Notes: a model not told the origin generated them from the sequence alone. A stretch of DNA of 64,000 bases from Laccaria trichodermophora (GCA_018417955.1 JACTVC010000013.1:1359105-1423104), one strand, 5' to 3'; shown: positions 33,158-44,700, counted from the stretch's first letter. Numbers and translations are program-made.

Positions 33158-35587
33158 TCAAGTGATTTTTGCCTTCTCAAGGTCATCCATTAGGCTATCA
33201 GGAAGCACTCGGTGACCCTTGTACTTCCTGGCTGCCCATGCTGCTTGTCGGCCGTTGAGACCTTTAACATAGGCATCCATAAATTTTTGAGAGTGATTAG
33301 AGAAGCTATAAGATTTTATTGTTAGGTAATTTTTTTTCGAAGGGAAATAAGACAAACCGTCGCATTTGTGCAAGAGAAATTGAATCAAGCGCAGCTAGTG
33401 CGTACTTTTCAAGAACTTCTTCCTTCGAGGATGGTGGGTTTAAGCGATAAATCCTCTTGGCGTAGCCCCAGCACTGCTCAATAAAATTTAATTCACAGTG
33501 AAATTTCGGAAGATATATCAACCTGAATCCACGAGCGTTGCAGGCGTTTTCGAGAATGGTGGGAACGTGCGTGAAATCGGGTTGATTGTACAGAACCCAG
33601 CAACAACAACAATCAATAGCCGGTGGAGCGCATTTGAAGTTCTTGCATTCCGCACGGAGTTTTGACTCCTTAACAAGTCCACGCTCCTCCAAGATGTACG
33701 CCATTCCCTTGAACATGCCGGCGCGAGGATGACCTTCTGAGAAATACAGCGCTTGGGGAGTCCCATCAGCAAAGCGTGCATTACCCATTTTGATTTTCTC
33801 CTTGGCAGTTGTTCCATCAGGTAGGTGAACCGGATTTCCTGTATTGTCACGCTTTGTAACTTCAACCCCCCAGTTATGTCCTTCCTTTGGGATATTCTTT
33901 GGCATCCGACGAGCCGAAAGCGAGCCATCCGGTCTTTTCAGATGCGTGGGCGCATTGTCATAAATGAAAACGTGCTCATACTCAGGGTACCACTCCGTGA
34001 GTATGTCCATTGCACGGTTGGCTTGGTTAACGATGTCATCTGCTGTCATATATCCATCACGGTTCTTCCCTGGCTTCATGATTATGCGAGCGCTTTGTTT
34101 CCCATCTGGCGACTGGAGCCAACCAAATTTGGCTGACACAAACTCGCCAATCATCAACGACGCGCCCTCTCCTTTTGTGTATGGTTTTGCCAGGGAATCC
34201 TTGTGGTACCACCCACGCGGCGTATGATCGTTTGCATAGAATATGCACTCGTCGTTGAACCAAGATATGACTGTTTTTCCATCAGGTCGAGGACCATGTT
34301 CCTTCTCATTCTCTTTGCTCCAGTTTTCCATTCGAGCTTCAAGCGCTTTCCATTGTGGTAAGAAAGTGTGGTCCCGGTAATAAACGACGTCCTCGCGCTC
34401 ATGACCATCTGCATATTGACCTTTCTTTGCAGTGCGGAATCGGTAACCCAGTGCATTCAGATATCGACGCGCCGTCCGTTCGGAAATCGCTTTCGTAATG
34501 CCATGTTTCTGTTTCACCTCTTCCCGAGCAAGAAAACTGACCACCTTTTTTGCCGAGACATCCTTTCCGATTTCCTGGAGATACAAATTGATGTCCAGGG
34601 ATAAATCCTCATCAATGAGCATCGATTGGTTCCAATCTCCATAGGGATTAACCGGAAGAAAGGTACGATCATCCAGGAATTTCCGCACCAGCGCGGTAAG
34701 TTGACACGCGCAATAACGACCTCTCCCCATAGAGACAGTAGCTTGGAGGGCAGATGCACCCCATTTTCCGTATGTATGTGAGTGGGGGATTGTGTAAAAA
34801 TTCAGCATGCTGACCATGCCTTGCACCTTTTTTCGAACGAAGAGATCCAGGCTGGGATCTTTGTGTCCAGCACCTGTTTTTTGTGGGGGATCAAGAATCT
34901 CTTTCAAATCTTTCAGGGCAGCCCTGGCTTGGTCTAATGTAGGGGCTTGGCATTGCTTCCCATCTCGAATTTCTTTCATTTCTGGGAGGTCTTCATGAAA
35001 CAATATGTGAGTGATTTCAAATTTTTCCAATAGCTCGAAGATCTATTTTACCTGCATCTTCACCTATTTCTTCATCCTCTACATCCAGGGAATGGGCCTC
35101 TTCCTTGTCAGCATCCTGATCCTTTTCATCCCAGGGGTAGGTACCTGTGAAAAACTCTGACACAGGTTTCTCGATCTGGAATGATTGATATCTGGGTGCC
35201 AAAAGGTCTGCCGTATGCAGTACAGGGATCTGGCATTGAAAGGAACCAAGGAACATGTCAATGCAATCCTGTTGACTTTGACCCTGGTTCATCACAGAAG
35301 ACGGCCGTAATGTGGGGTCCGACCCTGACGCGTCAATGTTCTGTTTCCGTGCAGCCGACGCGTTTTCTGACGCGTTTTCTGAAGGTTTATCTGTCGTAAC
35401 ACCATTCTAAACAGCTTAAATACGACAGAACACATTTAAGATGGATCTCTAGCCTCACCTTTTTACCACCTGTGAGCTTTTTTCTCTTCACCGAATTCTC
35501 ATCCTTTTCCCATGGATTTGTTCTCTTTCCAGGGCCCTTCCCCATACTTGCAAGTCGTGCAACAAGTGCCTTCCATAGTGGTGGCAT
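33158..35587 (-). CDS. DDE-superfamily transposase
   Basis: Exons 35459-35587, 35052-35406, 33358-34990 and 33158-33305 keep frame for 754 residues. The N-terminus starts MPPLWKALVARLASMGKGP and is basic. The catalytic core shows ISWFNDECIFYANDHT (first Asp), EHVFIYDNAPTHLKR (second Asp) and FHCELNFIEQCWGYAK (Glu), in the usual D-D-E order of DDE endonucleases. A Cys cluster, AIDCCCCWVLYNQPDF, lies between the second Asp and the Glu. The last exon has FMDAYVKGLNGRQAAWAARK and RGHRVLP-like sequence (KGHRVLPDSLMDDLE). I recall very similar transposases as common in Agaricomycetes. All catalytic residues are present and there is no internal stop, so the enzyme may be active. Confidence 0.92.
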
Positions 35588-35832
35588 GTGTGTTGAGGTT
35601 AGGACAGATAACGGAGGGCGCGCGGACGTATTGCCAATATTGACGCGACGCGACGCGCCGTTTTTGGATCTACTTCTCAAGATTTTGCTTTTGCGCCAAA
35701 AATTTACCCACAAATATAAATTGACACTAATATCTACAATATGTTCTGGCCCGATTAGCTACAAACCGTGTGCTAACTAGATTAAAGAGCAATCTGTAAA
35801 AAATTGACCGTTTTGGAGGCTGTCACGCTCGG

Positions 35833-35868
35833 CACGTGACGTTAGCGAGGTATGGCTGTCTGCTACCT
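35833..35868. repeat. Right terminal inverted repeat of the 3.0-kb transposon
   Basis: Reverse complement of 32852-32887 with a single mismatch. It ends GCTACCT directly before the TA shared with the adjoining MITE. Confidence 0.9.
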
Positions 35869-35870
35869 TA

Positions 35871-36549
35871 CAGTCGTGGACAAGCAAAGCCCACTAATTT
35901 GGTATCTCGGTAAATAATGTATCTAGAGCTGAGATTTTTCCAGATTCTGGCTCGGATTTGCGAAATGCGTCGAAAAACGCACCTCCGAGGTTTTTCCCAC
36001 GAGGAATTGGCGTGGCCAAAATTTTGGACCAAAAAACTGCAACATTTAAGGGGAAAAACAGGTCAAAACCGGCCAGAAATTATTGAAAGTTGGTACCTGT
36101 GCTGGGCTTTGGCTGGAACCTACTCAGAAAGGGCAAAGAATCTATCAGAAAGGGATTTCCCTGCATTTCGAAAGCCTAGTGTGATGGAATTTCTTAGTCC
36201 TGTGATAGAAGTCACATCAAAAGTGACTAAGTGCCCAATTTGGGTCAATGTTTGGCAATTTTTTCCAGAAGAACCACTCGATAAATTGTTTCGAAACTTG
36301 ATGGGCAGATTGTTCTCCGTGAAAGGAAGCGATTCCGCTATTTTTCATATTTTTCTTGGCACTTTTTGGTGTCCGGCCAAAATTTTAGGGTCTATTTCTG
36401 TATATGGCCATTTTCTCCAAAACGGCTCGTGAGACTTGGCTGAAATTTGGCCAGAAGCTTCCCTCAACGTATCTGCACGTTTTCCGGGCACTTTGGTAGC
36501 CATCAATACATTTCCATTTTTATTAGTGGGCTTTGCTTGTCCACGACTG
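35871..36549. mobile_element. 679-bp MITE with perfect 28-bp TIRs, TA target duplication
   Basis: The arms at 35871-35898 and 36522-36549 are perfect inverted repeats, beginning CAGTCGTGGACAAGCAAAGC. TA lies on each side (35869-35870, 36550-36551). A 171-codon open frame inside (35917-36432) has no recognisable domain and is probably chance. Size, TIRs and TA fit a non-autonomous Tc1/mariner-type MITE. It is not related by TIR to the neighbouring 3.0-kb transposon. Confidence 0.92.
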
Positions 36550-36587
36550 TACTTAGAATTGACACCAAAGTTCTGACACTGACACTG

Positions 36588-36645
36588 ACAGGGCCAGTCG
36601 AGAGATATGTGTGAGGCACGTGACCGTTATTGGGTTGGACAGAGA
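36588..36645 (+). repeat. Third copy of the DUF1295-promoter segment, now upstream of SDE2
   Basis: GTGTGAGGCACGTGACCG is shared with 19111-19128. GGCCAGTC and the CACGTGAC core are shared with the intact DUF1295 5' region near 17280-17325. The segment ends about 30 bp before the SDE2 start codon. Confidence 0.7.
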
Positions 36646-36674
36646 TTGTTTGCCAATGTTTGCCCAACTCTCTA

Positions 36675-37490
36675 ATGACGAGCATCCTCATCCAAGCATT
36701 TGCGCCATTTCCTTCATTGACGCTCTCCGTCCCAAATGACACTTGTATATCAGACTTATTCCCTCTCCTGACCTGCAAATATCCATCTCTCCCATCGTCA
36801 CTACAATCGTCCCTCTCTTTCTCTACACACGCCGGCCATGTCCCTCCTCCATCCACACTCGTCGACTCCCTCAACCCCACCTCAAATTTCGTCACCCTTC
36901 GCCTTACTCCCTCCCTTCTTGGCGGAAAGGGTGGCTTTGGGAGTCAGTTGCGTGCTGCTGGTGGGCGGATGAGCAGTCAGAAGACCAGCAACAATGACTC
37001 GTGCAGGGATCTAACGGGAAGAAGGTTGAGCACCATTAAGGAGGCCAAAAAGTGCGTCTTTTATCATCATCGTCTCTTTGCAATCCTGAATTCTCGTTAT
37101 AGGCTTGCAGAATACCTGGAAACAGAGCCAGAGCGCCTCGCAGCAAAGGCGGAAGCTCAAAGGGCCAAACTTGAAGCACTCGAACGGAAACTTGGCATTG
37201 AACCTTCCTCTTCTTCAAGCAAACCGGGAGATCCGAACGCCCCTCCTCCAGCCCTAGCGGGAAAGAAGCATCGTTTTGACGATACTGAGTATTTGGAACA
37301 AAGCAGGGAACTGTCTGAAGGCGTGAAGAATGCTGTGACAGCTGCGTTGCTCAAGAAGAAGAAAGCAAAGCTTGCGCATCCCAACGACAACTCAGCGGAA
37401 ACTGTGAATAAGGTAGAACCAACAGTAGACGTTGCGCCCCCGAAGAGTACCGCTCCTACTGCTGTTGCTCTGGAGGCTGTGGGTGCTTAG
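36675..37490 (+). CDS. SDE2: SDE2, ubiquitin-fold splicing and genome-stability factor
   Basis: Exons 36675-37051 and 37103-37490 around an in-frame 51-nt intron give 254 residues. The N-terminal part of about 85 residues is the ubiquitin-like fold and ends LTPSLLGG. It is followed directly by KGGFGSQLRAAGGRM, the conserved post-cleavage start of mature Sde2 after processing between GG and K by deubiquitinases. LTGRRLSTIKEAKKLAEYLE and a Lys/Glu helical stretch (PERLAAKAEAQRAKLEALER) follow, then a low-complexity tail. Known roles are telomeric silencing and splicing of selected introns in fission yeast, and replication-stress control in animals. The start at 36675 is preferred over 36630 because the fold begins at MTSILIQAF. 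Its promoter contains duplicated DNA (36588-36645). Confidence 0.9.
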   Translation: MTSILIQAFAPFPSLTLSVPNDTCISDLFPLLTCKYPSLPSSLQSSLSFSTHAGHVPPPSTLVDSLNPTSNFVTLRLTPSLLGGKGGFGSQLRAAGGRMSSQKTSNNDSCRDLTGRRLSTIKEAKKCVFYHHRLFAILNSRYRLAEYLETEPERLAAKAEAQRAKLEALERKLGIEPSSSSSKPGDPNAPPPALAGKKHRFDDTEYLEQSRELSEGVKNAVTAALLKKKKAKLAHPNDNSAETVNKVEPTVDVAPPKSTAPTAVALEAVGA

Positions 37491-37744
37491 TGTTATCATT
37501 GGTTTTTCAGGTTTTTTTGTATGTGCCATCATCCCCCTGCAATCTAATACTTCTGTTATTTTCCCCATCTCAGTGCATGAGTTAACACAATTCTATTTAA
37601 GTCCCAGGCTAGAGAGCAATTTCAGCAGTTAATGAACATCGATCGCTCCATGACCCCTTTCCATTTACTCCTCTATATAATCCTCCTCACCCCTCTAATT
37701 CTCGTCAACACATCTCTCTTCTCTTCCACTACCATCTACCACTC
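37491..37744. promoter_or_regulatory. SDE2 3' flank and promoter of the next gene
   Basis: A CT-rich stretch with CTATATAATCC at about 37673-37683 sits 60 bp before the downstream start codon, a possible TATA region. Confidence 0.4.
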
Positions 37745-39716
37745 ATGTCTACTCTCCTTCTAGCATACCCACCAGCCATGCCGTCTCACGGCTCCAACTC
37801 TCACTCTCTTTCCACATCCTCATCCGTCTCTTCATCCTCATCTGCCTCCTCGCTCTTCGATGATATCTCCAGGAATTCCAGTGCCGACCTTAGTGACTAC
37901 ACGCCTTTCCACTCTCCTTTTGTGTCACACACTCCGGCGTTCGAGGAGCAGGTCTCCTCTCACTACCACAACACCTCGGAGCCATACGCGCTTGACCAAG
38001 ACGAGTCCAAGGACGCCATCGACATCTTACGCGAGAGGCTCCTAAAGGCTCAACCGTCTTCCGCTGTTGAACGTGCGCTCAAGGTAATGGCGAGTCGCTC
38101 GTGTACGCCTACGGTCGCAAGTATGTTGGTGCCCCCTATCGTGGTTATATCGTCGCCTCAGGAATCCACTGAGGATTGGTCGGAGGACTTTATTTTGGAT
38201 GATAGTGTGCGTTTTCGTCGAATGTTCTCCTTTCCTTCATCTCATTGACATTTAGATACAGATTAACAATGACAGTGGGCCTGTTGAGCTCATGGACGTC
38301 GATCATCATCATCTGAGTGTCCCCTCTTCAGCTTCAGCTCCATCGCTTCAGAAGCATACCCCACTTTCCTTTGACGCCGTGTTTGACCTCGCTGTGTCTC
38401 GATCCATGATGAGGTCTGTGAGCGGTCTTGGCATCGTCTTTGATCAGTTGGAGTCTTCTTGTCCTTCGCCGGAACCTTCTTATCCTGCGCCTCTGTCTTC
38501 TTTTCTTGATCTTGAGCCTTCTTCTCCTAAGCTTGGTTTGTCCTCGCCATCTAATCCTGATTCAACAATGGTCGACGTTGCGGATTTGGACCTCCTCGCT
38601 TCGCCTTTCGAGCTCGCAACTCCTATGTTATCTGCCAACGCGCCTGCCCTCATCATTCAATCACGGTCCTTCACTGTTCAACAAGATGCACCTCAAGAAC
38701 AAATACGCAAAAAGTCCTTCAAATGCGGTTCATACAGAGCACTCCTTTCCAGTGGGCCTATGCCAATGTCGGATTTCTTAAACGCCTGTTCTCGCCTATC
38801 TGCTACCTCTCCCGCAGCCGAATTATCAGTCTCTTCATCCTCTACCCAGATCGCTTCTTCGCTCGTCCGCCCTCGTCTAGCTCCTACTGTTCTCCAAGAT
38901 ATCATCTCTCCTATCGTTGCTTTGCCAACGCCTCGCTTCACAACTATGCACCACCCTATGACTATGTTTACCCAATTCGAAACTGCTCAATCTGATATGA
39001 CCCCGACTAACATAAGATTAACCACCCAAGAAGCCGAAAAGTTATGTTCTCGCATTCAAGTGTTACAGCAATCTCAACAACAACAACAAGATTTGGACTC
39101 TTCACGCGCTGCCTCTCTCCTTTCCTCTCCTACTTTGGATTCGGACTCGCCTTTGTCCTCTGCGCCCTCTTCTGGGGGCGAAGATTCGCCCGTTCCTGCA
39201 TTCGTATATGATACTCAACCGCAGCCTAGTTTCGAACTCTCGCTACCTCGTCAAGGTCCCTCCAGCTTCCAGGAAGTCTCTGTCTGGTCTGACGACGATG
39301 ATGACGATGAGATTGAGGAATCATCCACTCTACCCCTTCAAGGTCCCTTCAGCTTTCGGGAAGTTTCTGTCTGGTCTGACGACGAAGATGAAGATGAGGT
39401 TGTAGAATCATCTGACGACACGCTCACTCCCCTTTCTGAAGAAGCAGAAGAAGAAGAGTCTCCGACACCGATTACCTTTTTGACACACTCTAGATTCCCA
39501 AGGCGCCGTCTATACAACATCGTCGAGGTGGATACACCACCGCCATCGCCTCCCGTGCAAATTATCGCTCGCGGATCACTCTCAGCTATTCGTCGACCCC
39601 TGGCCTGCTCGAGCGTGTCGAACAAGACCAAATCTTTACAGCCACTCGTTTCCCTCGTTAATGCCCCCGGCCATTCTGCCAGTTATACCCCTTCGCCAGC
39701 CACCGATGGATTCTGA
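37745..39716 (+). CDS. Ser/Pro-rich disordered hypothetical protein
   Basis: Exons 37745-38206 and 38256-39716 keep frame for 640 residues. It is almost entirely Ser/Pro/Thr-rich low complexity, with short acidic patches. An internal duplication near residues 490-540 repeats the unit SFQEVSVWSDDDDDDEIEES as SFREVSVWSDDEDEDEVVES. The tail has a basic patch (RFPRRRLYNIVEVDTPPPSP). There is no signal or membrane segment and no known domain. Weak homology is expected only to other mushrooms. A regulatory, heavily phosphorylated protein is possible, but that is inference. An alternative Met lies at 37778. Confidence 0.72.
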
Positions 39717-39850
39717 ACAATCCCAAGTATAGTCAAGACTTTCGACGTCTTTGAACACCCACTCTCTTTTGTTTTGTTTTCGATATACCTCCTTCGCGAG
39801 TCACCAATGGATACTATAGTCAAGACCCTCGACGTCTTTGGACCCCACAC
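39697..39850 (+). repeat. Imperfect direct repeat at the gene 3' end, two ~50-bp copies
   Basis: Copy 1 (about 39700-39760) and copy 2 (about 39800-39850) both read CACCxATGGAT, then TATAGTCAAGAC, CGACGTCTTTG and ACACTCT-like sequence. The first copy overlaps the stop codon of the Ser/Pro-rich gene. It looks like a local duplication. Confidence 0.6.
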
Positions 39851-40802
39851 ACTCTTTCTTGTTTTCGACTTTTGCTTTGAACAACTCATACCCCCGGCAC
39901 TCAACGGTTTTGAACTCGATTCTCAACTCTCGTTTGTTTGTTTTTTATCGGCTCTTGCTTTGATCATACATATACCCTACTGTATCGTCGTCGTGTTTGG
40001 ACTTTCTATGCTTCCTCGCTTGTATTGATAGGGCTCTATGCATATGAATAACATTCCTTTTGAAACTCAATCAGAAACAATATTCGATGCGCTGCTACCC
40101 TGCAGAAGCGTTTTTATCCTGGAGCAAGGCTGATCAGAGGCTGTCTTGTTATATTCATAGCTGAACCTTACACATTCCAATCGTCCACATTATTGCTATA
40201 TGGGGATACTTACACGTCTGACTTGATCGCGACCGTTCCCTCTACGTGTATGGAGAGAAGAGTTACAGCCGTTTTCATAACGATAGGCCAAAAGTTCAAA
40301 ATTACAGATACAGTCGGACCTCGAATTCTAATCATGTCCACGAAAATCAGCATATATTTCAGGGATGACGAGTACGATAGATCTACAGTTATACTAAATT
40401 CAGTCATCATCCGACAACTTACACGTCCAATTTTAGATTCCGCCTGTACGTGTATTTGGTCGAGATTAGGCCTATCGTTATGAAAACGGCTGTAACTTAG
40501 TTGGAAGGCTGGTCATGATCATTCGTAGTTTCGTGCAATCTGGTAGGCAGGTTCCATTATTTTACATATTGCCGTAGACGTCTTTGCGAATTCCTCATAG
40601 TATTGTAGAGCCACCATAACCCAATGAAAACAATCTTCCATGGCCAAGCGCGGAGTTGAAAGAGATAAGGCTTCAAACTGGCTGATAATCTTTGTAATCT
40701 AGGTTCCCGGTTTGAGGAAGGTGTCCCTCATCTGAAGTCGATCGTCGATGCATCTGAACGTCGCTATGCCCTTCACACTGATTCGCTGGAGGGGAAGAAA
40801 TG
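39717..40802. other. Intergenic with a hairpin-forming inverted repeat
   Basis: Apart from the direct repeat at its left end and the inverted repeat at 40262-40496, nothing gene-like is seen. Confidence 0.55.
40262..40496. repeat. 28-bp perfect inverted repeat, 179-bp spacer
   Basis: GTTACAGCCGTTTTCATAAC plus CGATAGGCC at 40262-40289 is exactly reverse-complemented at 40469-40496. No target duplication is obvious. It could be a short foldback element or MITE remnant. Confidence 0.75.
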
Positions 40803-42167
40803 TTAGCGAGGCAGAAAGATAGTCGACGAACCAGACTCGCCTGATGGACCTTTCCTCTTCGCAAAAGAGGCAGCCAAGCCCATGAATAGAGCCCATCCCG
40901 TGGAGAAAGTGGCCAATGTCGCAACCAACACCGATATGAAAAGTTGGCCCGGTGTCTTCTGTCGTTGGAATCGGCATGGATACACCACTTGAATGTTTGC
41001 TGGTCCAGACACAGTCACAGGCAAATACTTCTGCGTCTCTGGGTCAGGGGTTGTCCACTCCTGGTAAAGCCCCGAGACCAACACATCCCCACCCTGGTTT
41101 AGTGGCGTGGCGGGAAATTTGGACACGATTATATTATCCGTTACATTTGGATGGAGAATAAAATTGTTTGGGCTTGGGTTTCCGAATTCCACTCGAATGA
41201 TCGCGTAGACGGTTTGCAACAGATTCAAGATGGGGAGCATAGTATTATCATCCAAGACAGTGATGGGCGGAGCGGCGTTTCGGAAATAAGAAAGGTTGGT
41301 CATGACAACAGCAGCAGAGGAGATGGTGAAGTTGGGGGTTGCTAGACCACATGCCGCAGAAGAACCAAGTGACATGGGACAAGGTGTGATGTCTGCCTGT
41401 ATGGATAAGGCAACAGGGGTTGTGTGATTGGAAGTTTGGAGGGCGTTAAAAGCTCTTCCTCCGAGATCTAGTATTGCTGCTTGAAGCCTAGCGGCACATC
41501 TGTCGGTTAAATCCAGTGAAACTAGGCAGCAAGCATACATACAGTGCGTGGAAAACGACAGGACGCATATCACTCCCTTCACCCAAATTCACAGTTCCCA
41601 ACAGAGGCAAGTCGCTCCCTGGTAAAATTGCACTAATAAAAGAGGTTTTTGCGCTGATCGCATAAAGATTCTCGCGTTGACATTGCATTACCACGTTAAT
41701 GGCGACCAACCATGCCCGAAGATCTGCATCCACGTAAATGGACGAGACATCGCAGTCGATCAGCGTCTCGCCTTTATAAGATATGCCAGAATTGCCTGCA
41801 TTAGCTCTAATGATAGATTGAAAGGTCCACTCAAAGAGGGTGTAATTTGTTGTGAATGGATCTCCGGCGCTGAAGATGTGCGGATCACAAAGTGTTCCAG
41901 GCCTGGGGACGCGATACGGCATATATTTGTTGTACCAGAATGATTGGGTAGCATTGAAGTCGCTTTGGAAGACAGTGATGGTTTCATATCCAGTCAAGAC
42001 CACTGTAAAGAGTTGTCAAAAAGGCAACGGCCTTTATACATTTCGGAGACTTCACCATTTATGGTGCATAGAAACACCAAGGCGATGAATGCACCCACGA
42101 AGGACAGTGGAGTAAACCATCGCCATCCTTGCGGAAAAGACCGAGTGATGGGATAGTCCAAACCCAT
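40803..42167 (-). CDS. Two-TM secretory-pathway membrane protein, Agaricomycete family
   Basis: Exons 42056-42167, 41543-42002 and 40803-41499 keep frame for 422 residues. A short cytosolic start (YPITRSFPQGWRWFTPL) precedes a membrane helix (SFVGAFIALVFLCTINVVL). A long lumenal or extracellular domain with many N-glycosylation sequons (NATQ, NYTL, NHTT, NFTI, NLSY, NVTD) and several Cys follows. A second helix (LFISVLVATLATFSTGWALF) ends near a short basic tail. The layout YPxTRxFPxxWRWFTP plus LTGYETITVFQSDFN is one I associate with large paralogue groups in mushrooms of unknown role; this is recollection. The gene looks intact. A further C-terminal intron cannot be excluded. Confidence 0.75.
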
Positions 42168-42618
42168 TGCTTTAGAGAATACTTTGAGGGTGCAAGGCGA
42201 ACGTAAGGCGTCAGCAAGTTGCCGCCTTTATTCTGCCCGCTGGTCTCTTCGTTGGGGAGCTATACCGCTAACTAACTCCGCAAGAGCGCCTAGATAAGTC
42301 GGCGGATGAATGGATAGTTGTTCTTGGCAGGGATTAAGTACTACGTACCTTCACAAGACCCAAATGTTTTCGTGTAGCGCGAATCGTTTAAGTTTGCGAA
42401 CTTTGAATGGATCTGACATATCTGGCATGTAACTCAGTTGGAGGCACAGCATCAAATCATTATTCGGACTTGCGATGCATTCTTACGATGGAGAAGAGGT
42501 TCGTTGAACTTGGTACCTATTTGTACGTTGTTTGTGCTTGTAAATAGCGCTCTTGATTCGATGCTTCGACAAACAGCAAACATAAATAAAATAAAATAAA
42601 ATGAGTGACTTGTATGAC

Positions 42619-43513
42619 AGCTATCGAGGTATCGATAGACCAGTTTCCACGATGCTCCGTTTAGCAAGGGGTATGTCGGAATTTGCTGAGGGACATGACG
42701 TAGGGGGGGAGGGGGATGGCATGCAAGCCTTAGACAAATTTTTTTTTGACACCTTTAAAAGTCTAACACCAAGGCCTTTCAGCCATTTTTGAGCCCTTCT
42801 GACATCATTGTCATGCAGCTCGAGTCATTCTGGTAATTGATAGGCTAACTACATTGAATAATAACTCAGGTATGCAAGTTACCTCATCAGTTCATCATAA
42901 GGAGAGTGAAACTAGCAGAAAGAAATATGGAGGGAGGGATAAGTACAAGGAATTATGGTTTCAAGATAATGAGGCAAAGATATTGATTTTGGTGGGTTCT
43001 GGGTGGTGAAAGTTGCATGCAGGAGTGCCTCTGGGCTTTGCTCCAGATTCTTATGGCAAGTCTGATGGAGACTGTTTGCCAGTCTTTTGCCAAATGGGTG
43101 TGCAGTGTGTTGATAATTGTTAACTCCTCTGTTGACTCCACTGCAGTAAGATGGAAGTGACACTGACAGAAATAGAGCTCAGGGACCGCTTAAAATGGAA
43201 ATATATTCCTAATTAGGAAGGACAGGGAGGGGGATGGTAAAAACTGACCTTAAACAAAAAATACAACATCGTGTACTAAACAAATTTTTTACATACCCCT
43301 TGCCGTTTAGTGATTTTGTTTAGTTCTGGAGCTGGCCAAACAACTTCCTACAGCCAATGGGTGGGCATTGCCTTCCCACCCCTTCCCACTTGTTGTGTAT
43401 ATAGTCATAAATTCCTAGTTTGGTTGTTTGCACATACCCTGAAGCTCCACAAGTAAATAAAATTGCTGAGCAGAGCATTTTGAAATATGGTCTATCGATA
43501 CCTCGATAGCTGG
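42619..43513. repeat. Inverted repeat pair, ~50-bp arms, ~0.9 kb apart
   Basis: AGCTATCGAGGTATCGATAG and the following ACCA at 42619-42642 recur inverted at about 43488-43511, with similarity extending about 25 bp further inward. A nested CAAGGGGTATGT/ACATACCCCTTG pair lies near 42665 and 43290. No target duplication was found. It is a foldback or MITE candidate. Confidence 0.65.
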
Positions 43514-44144
43514 AACCGCGTTTTGGGGGCTTGTTGGGTATTTGGTCTTGAGGCACATCAGTTGGCTATGGTACACGTCACCTAGCCACTGCTACTTTGG
43601 ACAGTGGCCAAATTGCCTTGGCAATGCACCACCAACAGGCACCAACTGAGGGTCTGGCCAAGCACCCAGGAGCGCGCCCAACAGGCAATGTCAGAACACC
43701 CATCTTTGTAGTAATTACATAGTGTAATTGAACCGAAATTTTGCTCACTCTACATGAATAATCCTCACAGCCTGCTTGATGATGGGCCACTGAAATCAAC
43801 AAGCAAATGAAAGGGCTGCACACACCTGCACTGGAAAGCGAAAAACATGGCCCAGTCAGCTTCTCATAATGGATCAAAAACCAGAAAACACATACCAATG
43901 GCTGGAAATATCAGCAGCATGGCTGGCAACAGTGATGATACAGCCAACATTGCACCCACAGCACTGGAGGAGTGTGACACAAGTATTAGTTACCTTACCC
44001 CACTAACACTGAGCCCCCCGACCATACAAACAGACCATAGTTGATGGTGCCTGCTGATGAGCCCATGGATCAGTTGACCCCATCAAAGGTGGACCAGCCA
44101 TCAAGACTCTCTTAGGACTGGTACTGTGCATCGGCCGAGAAGTG

Positions 44145-44700
44145 TACCCCATGAATTGACATAGCTAAAAATGCCTTGGATCCTGGGTCAACCGATCTCT
44201 TCATGGATTGGGCTCAACATGTGTCATGGGTCAGCTGAAGAGCTCTAAATCCCATGCATCGTGGATCAGCCCACAGCCGCCTCATTTTTATTTGCCAAGT
44301 TTACCTCGGCTTTTCATTGCTGGTCATGGTCCAGTCTTCTGTCATGCAGTTTACTGGGTCCATCACCTACCAAGAAGCCAAGCACGGTGACATGGTCAGT
44401 CAGCTAGTACCCCATGAATTGACGTTGCTAAATATGCCTTGGATCCTGGGTCAACCCGTCTCTTCATGGAATGGGCTCATGTGTCATGGGTCTGCTGGGG
44501 AGCTTTGAATCCCATGCAGCGTGGATCAGCCAAACCTGGTCCCATCCAGTTGACACTACGGCCCAGTTTCGTTTTCACTCAGGTTTTATTTGCCAAGTTG
44601 CTCAAACATTACCTCGGCTTTTCTTTGCCGGTCATGGTCCAGTCTTCGGTCATGCAGTTTACTGGGTCCATGACTTCCCAAGAAGCCGAGCACGGTGACG
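44145..44700 (+). repeat. Tandem duplication, two ~275-bp units
   Basis: Unit 1 is about 44145-44392, unit 2 about 44407-44698. Both run GTACCCCATGAATTGAC, TGCCTTGGATCCTGGGTCAA, CTCTTCATGGA, GGATCAGCC, GGTCATGGTCCAGTCTTC and GCACGGTGAC in order. A weaker partial third copy begins near 44870. Confidence 0.75.

Larger units (their letters stand above)
32852..35868 (-). mobile_element. 3.0-kb DNA transposon with 36-bp TIRs and TA target duplication
   Basis: The left TIR is 32852-32887, the right TIR 35833-35868. Both begin AGGTAGC and end in the CACGTG block; the arms differ at one position (G/A at base 8). TA flanks both sides (32850-32851 and 35869-35870). One transposase gene fills the interior. 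TA duplications and a DDE enzyme fit the Tc1/mariner-like superfamily broadly; the subfamily was not assigned. Confidence 0.88.

Noticed and set aside
35917..36432. 171-codon open frame inside the MITE
   Set aside because: No domain, no intron pattern, and bounded by TIRs of a non-autonomous element.
19400..36600. LTR retrotransposon in the island
   Set aside because: No reverse transcriptase, integrase or gag-like frame and no long direct repeats bounding such a unit were seen.
39774..40028. Small hydrophobic protein downstream of the Ser/Pro-rich gene
   Set aside because: It starts in a duplicated 3'-end segment, has no intron or composition support, and no neighbour context.
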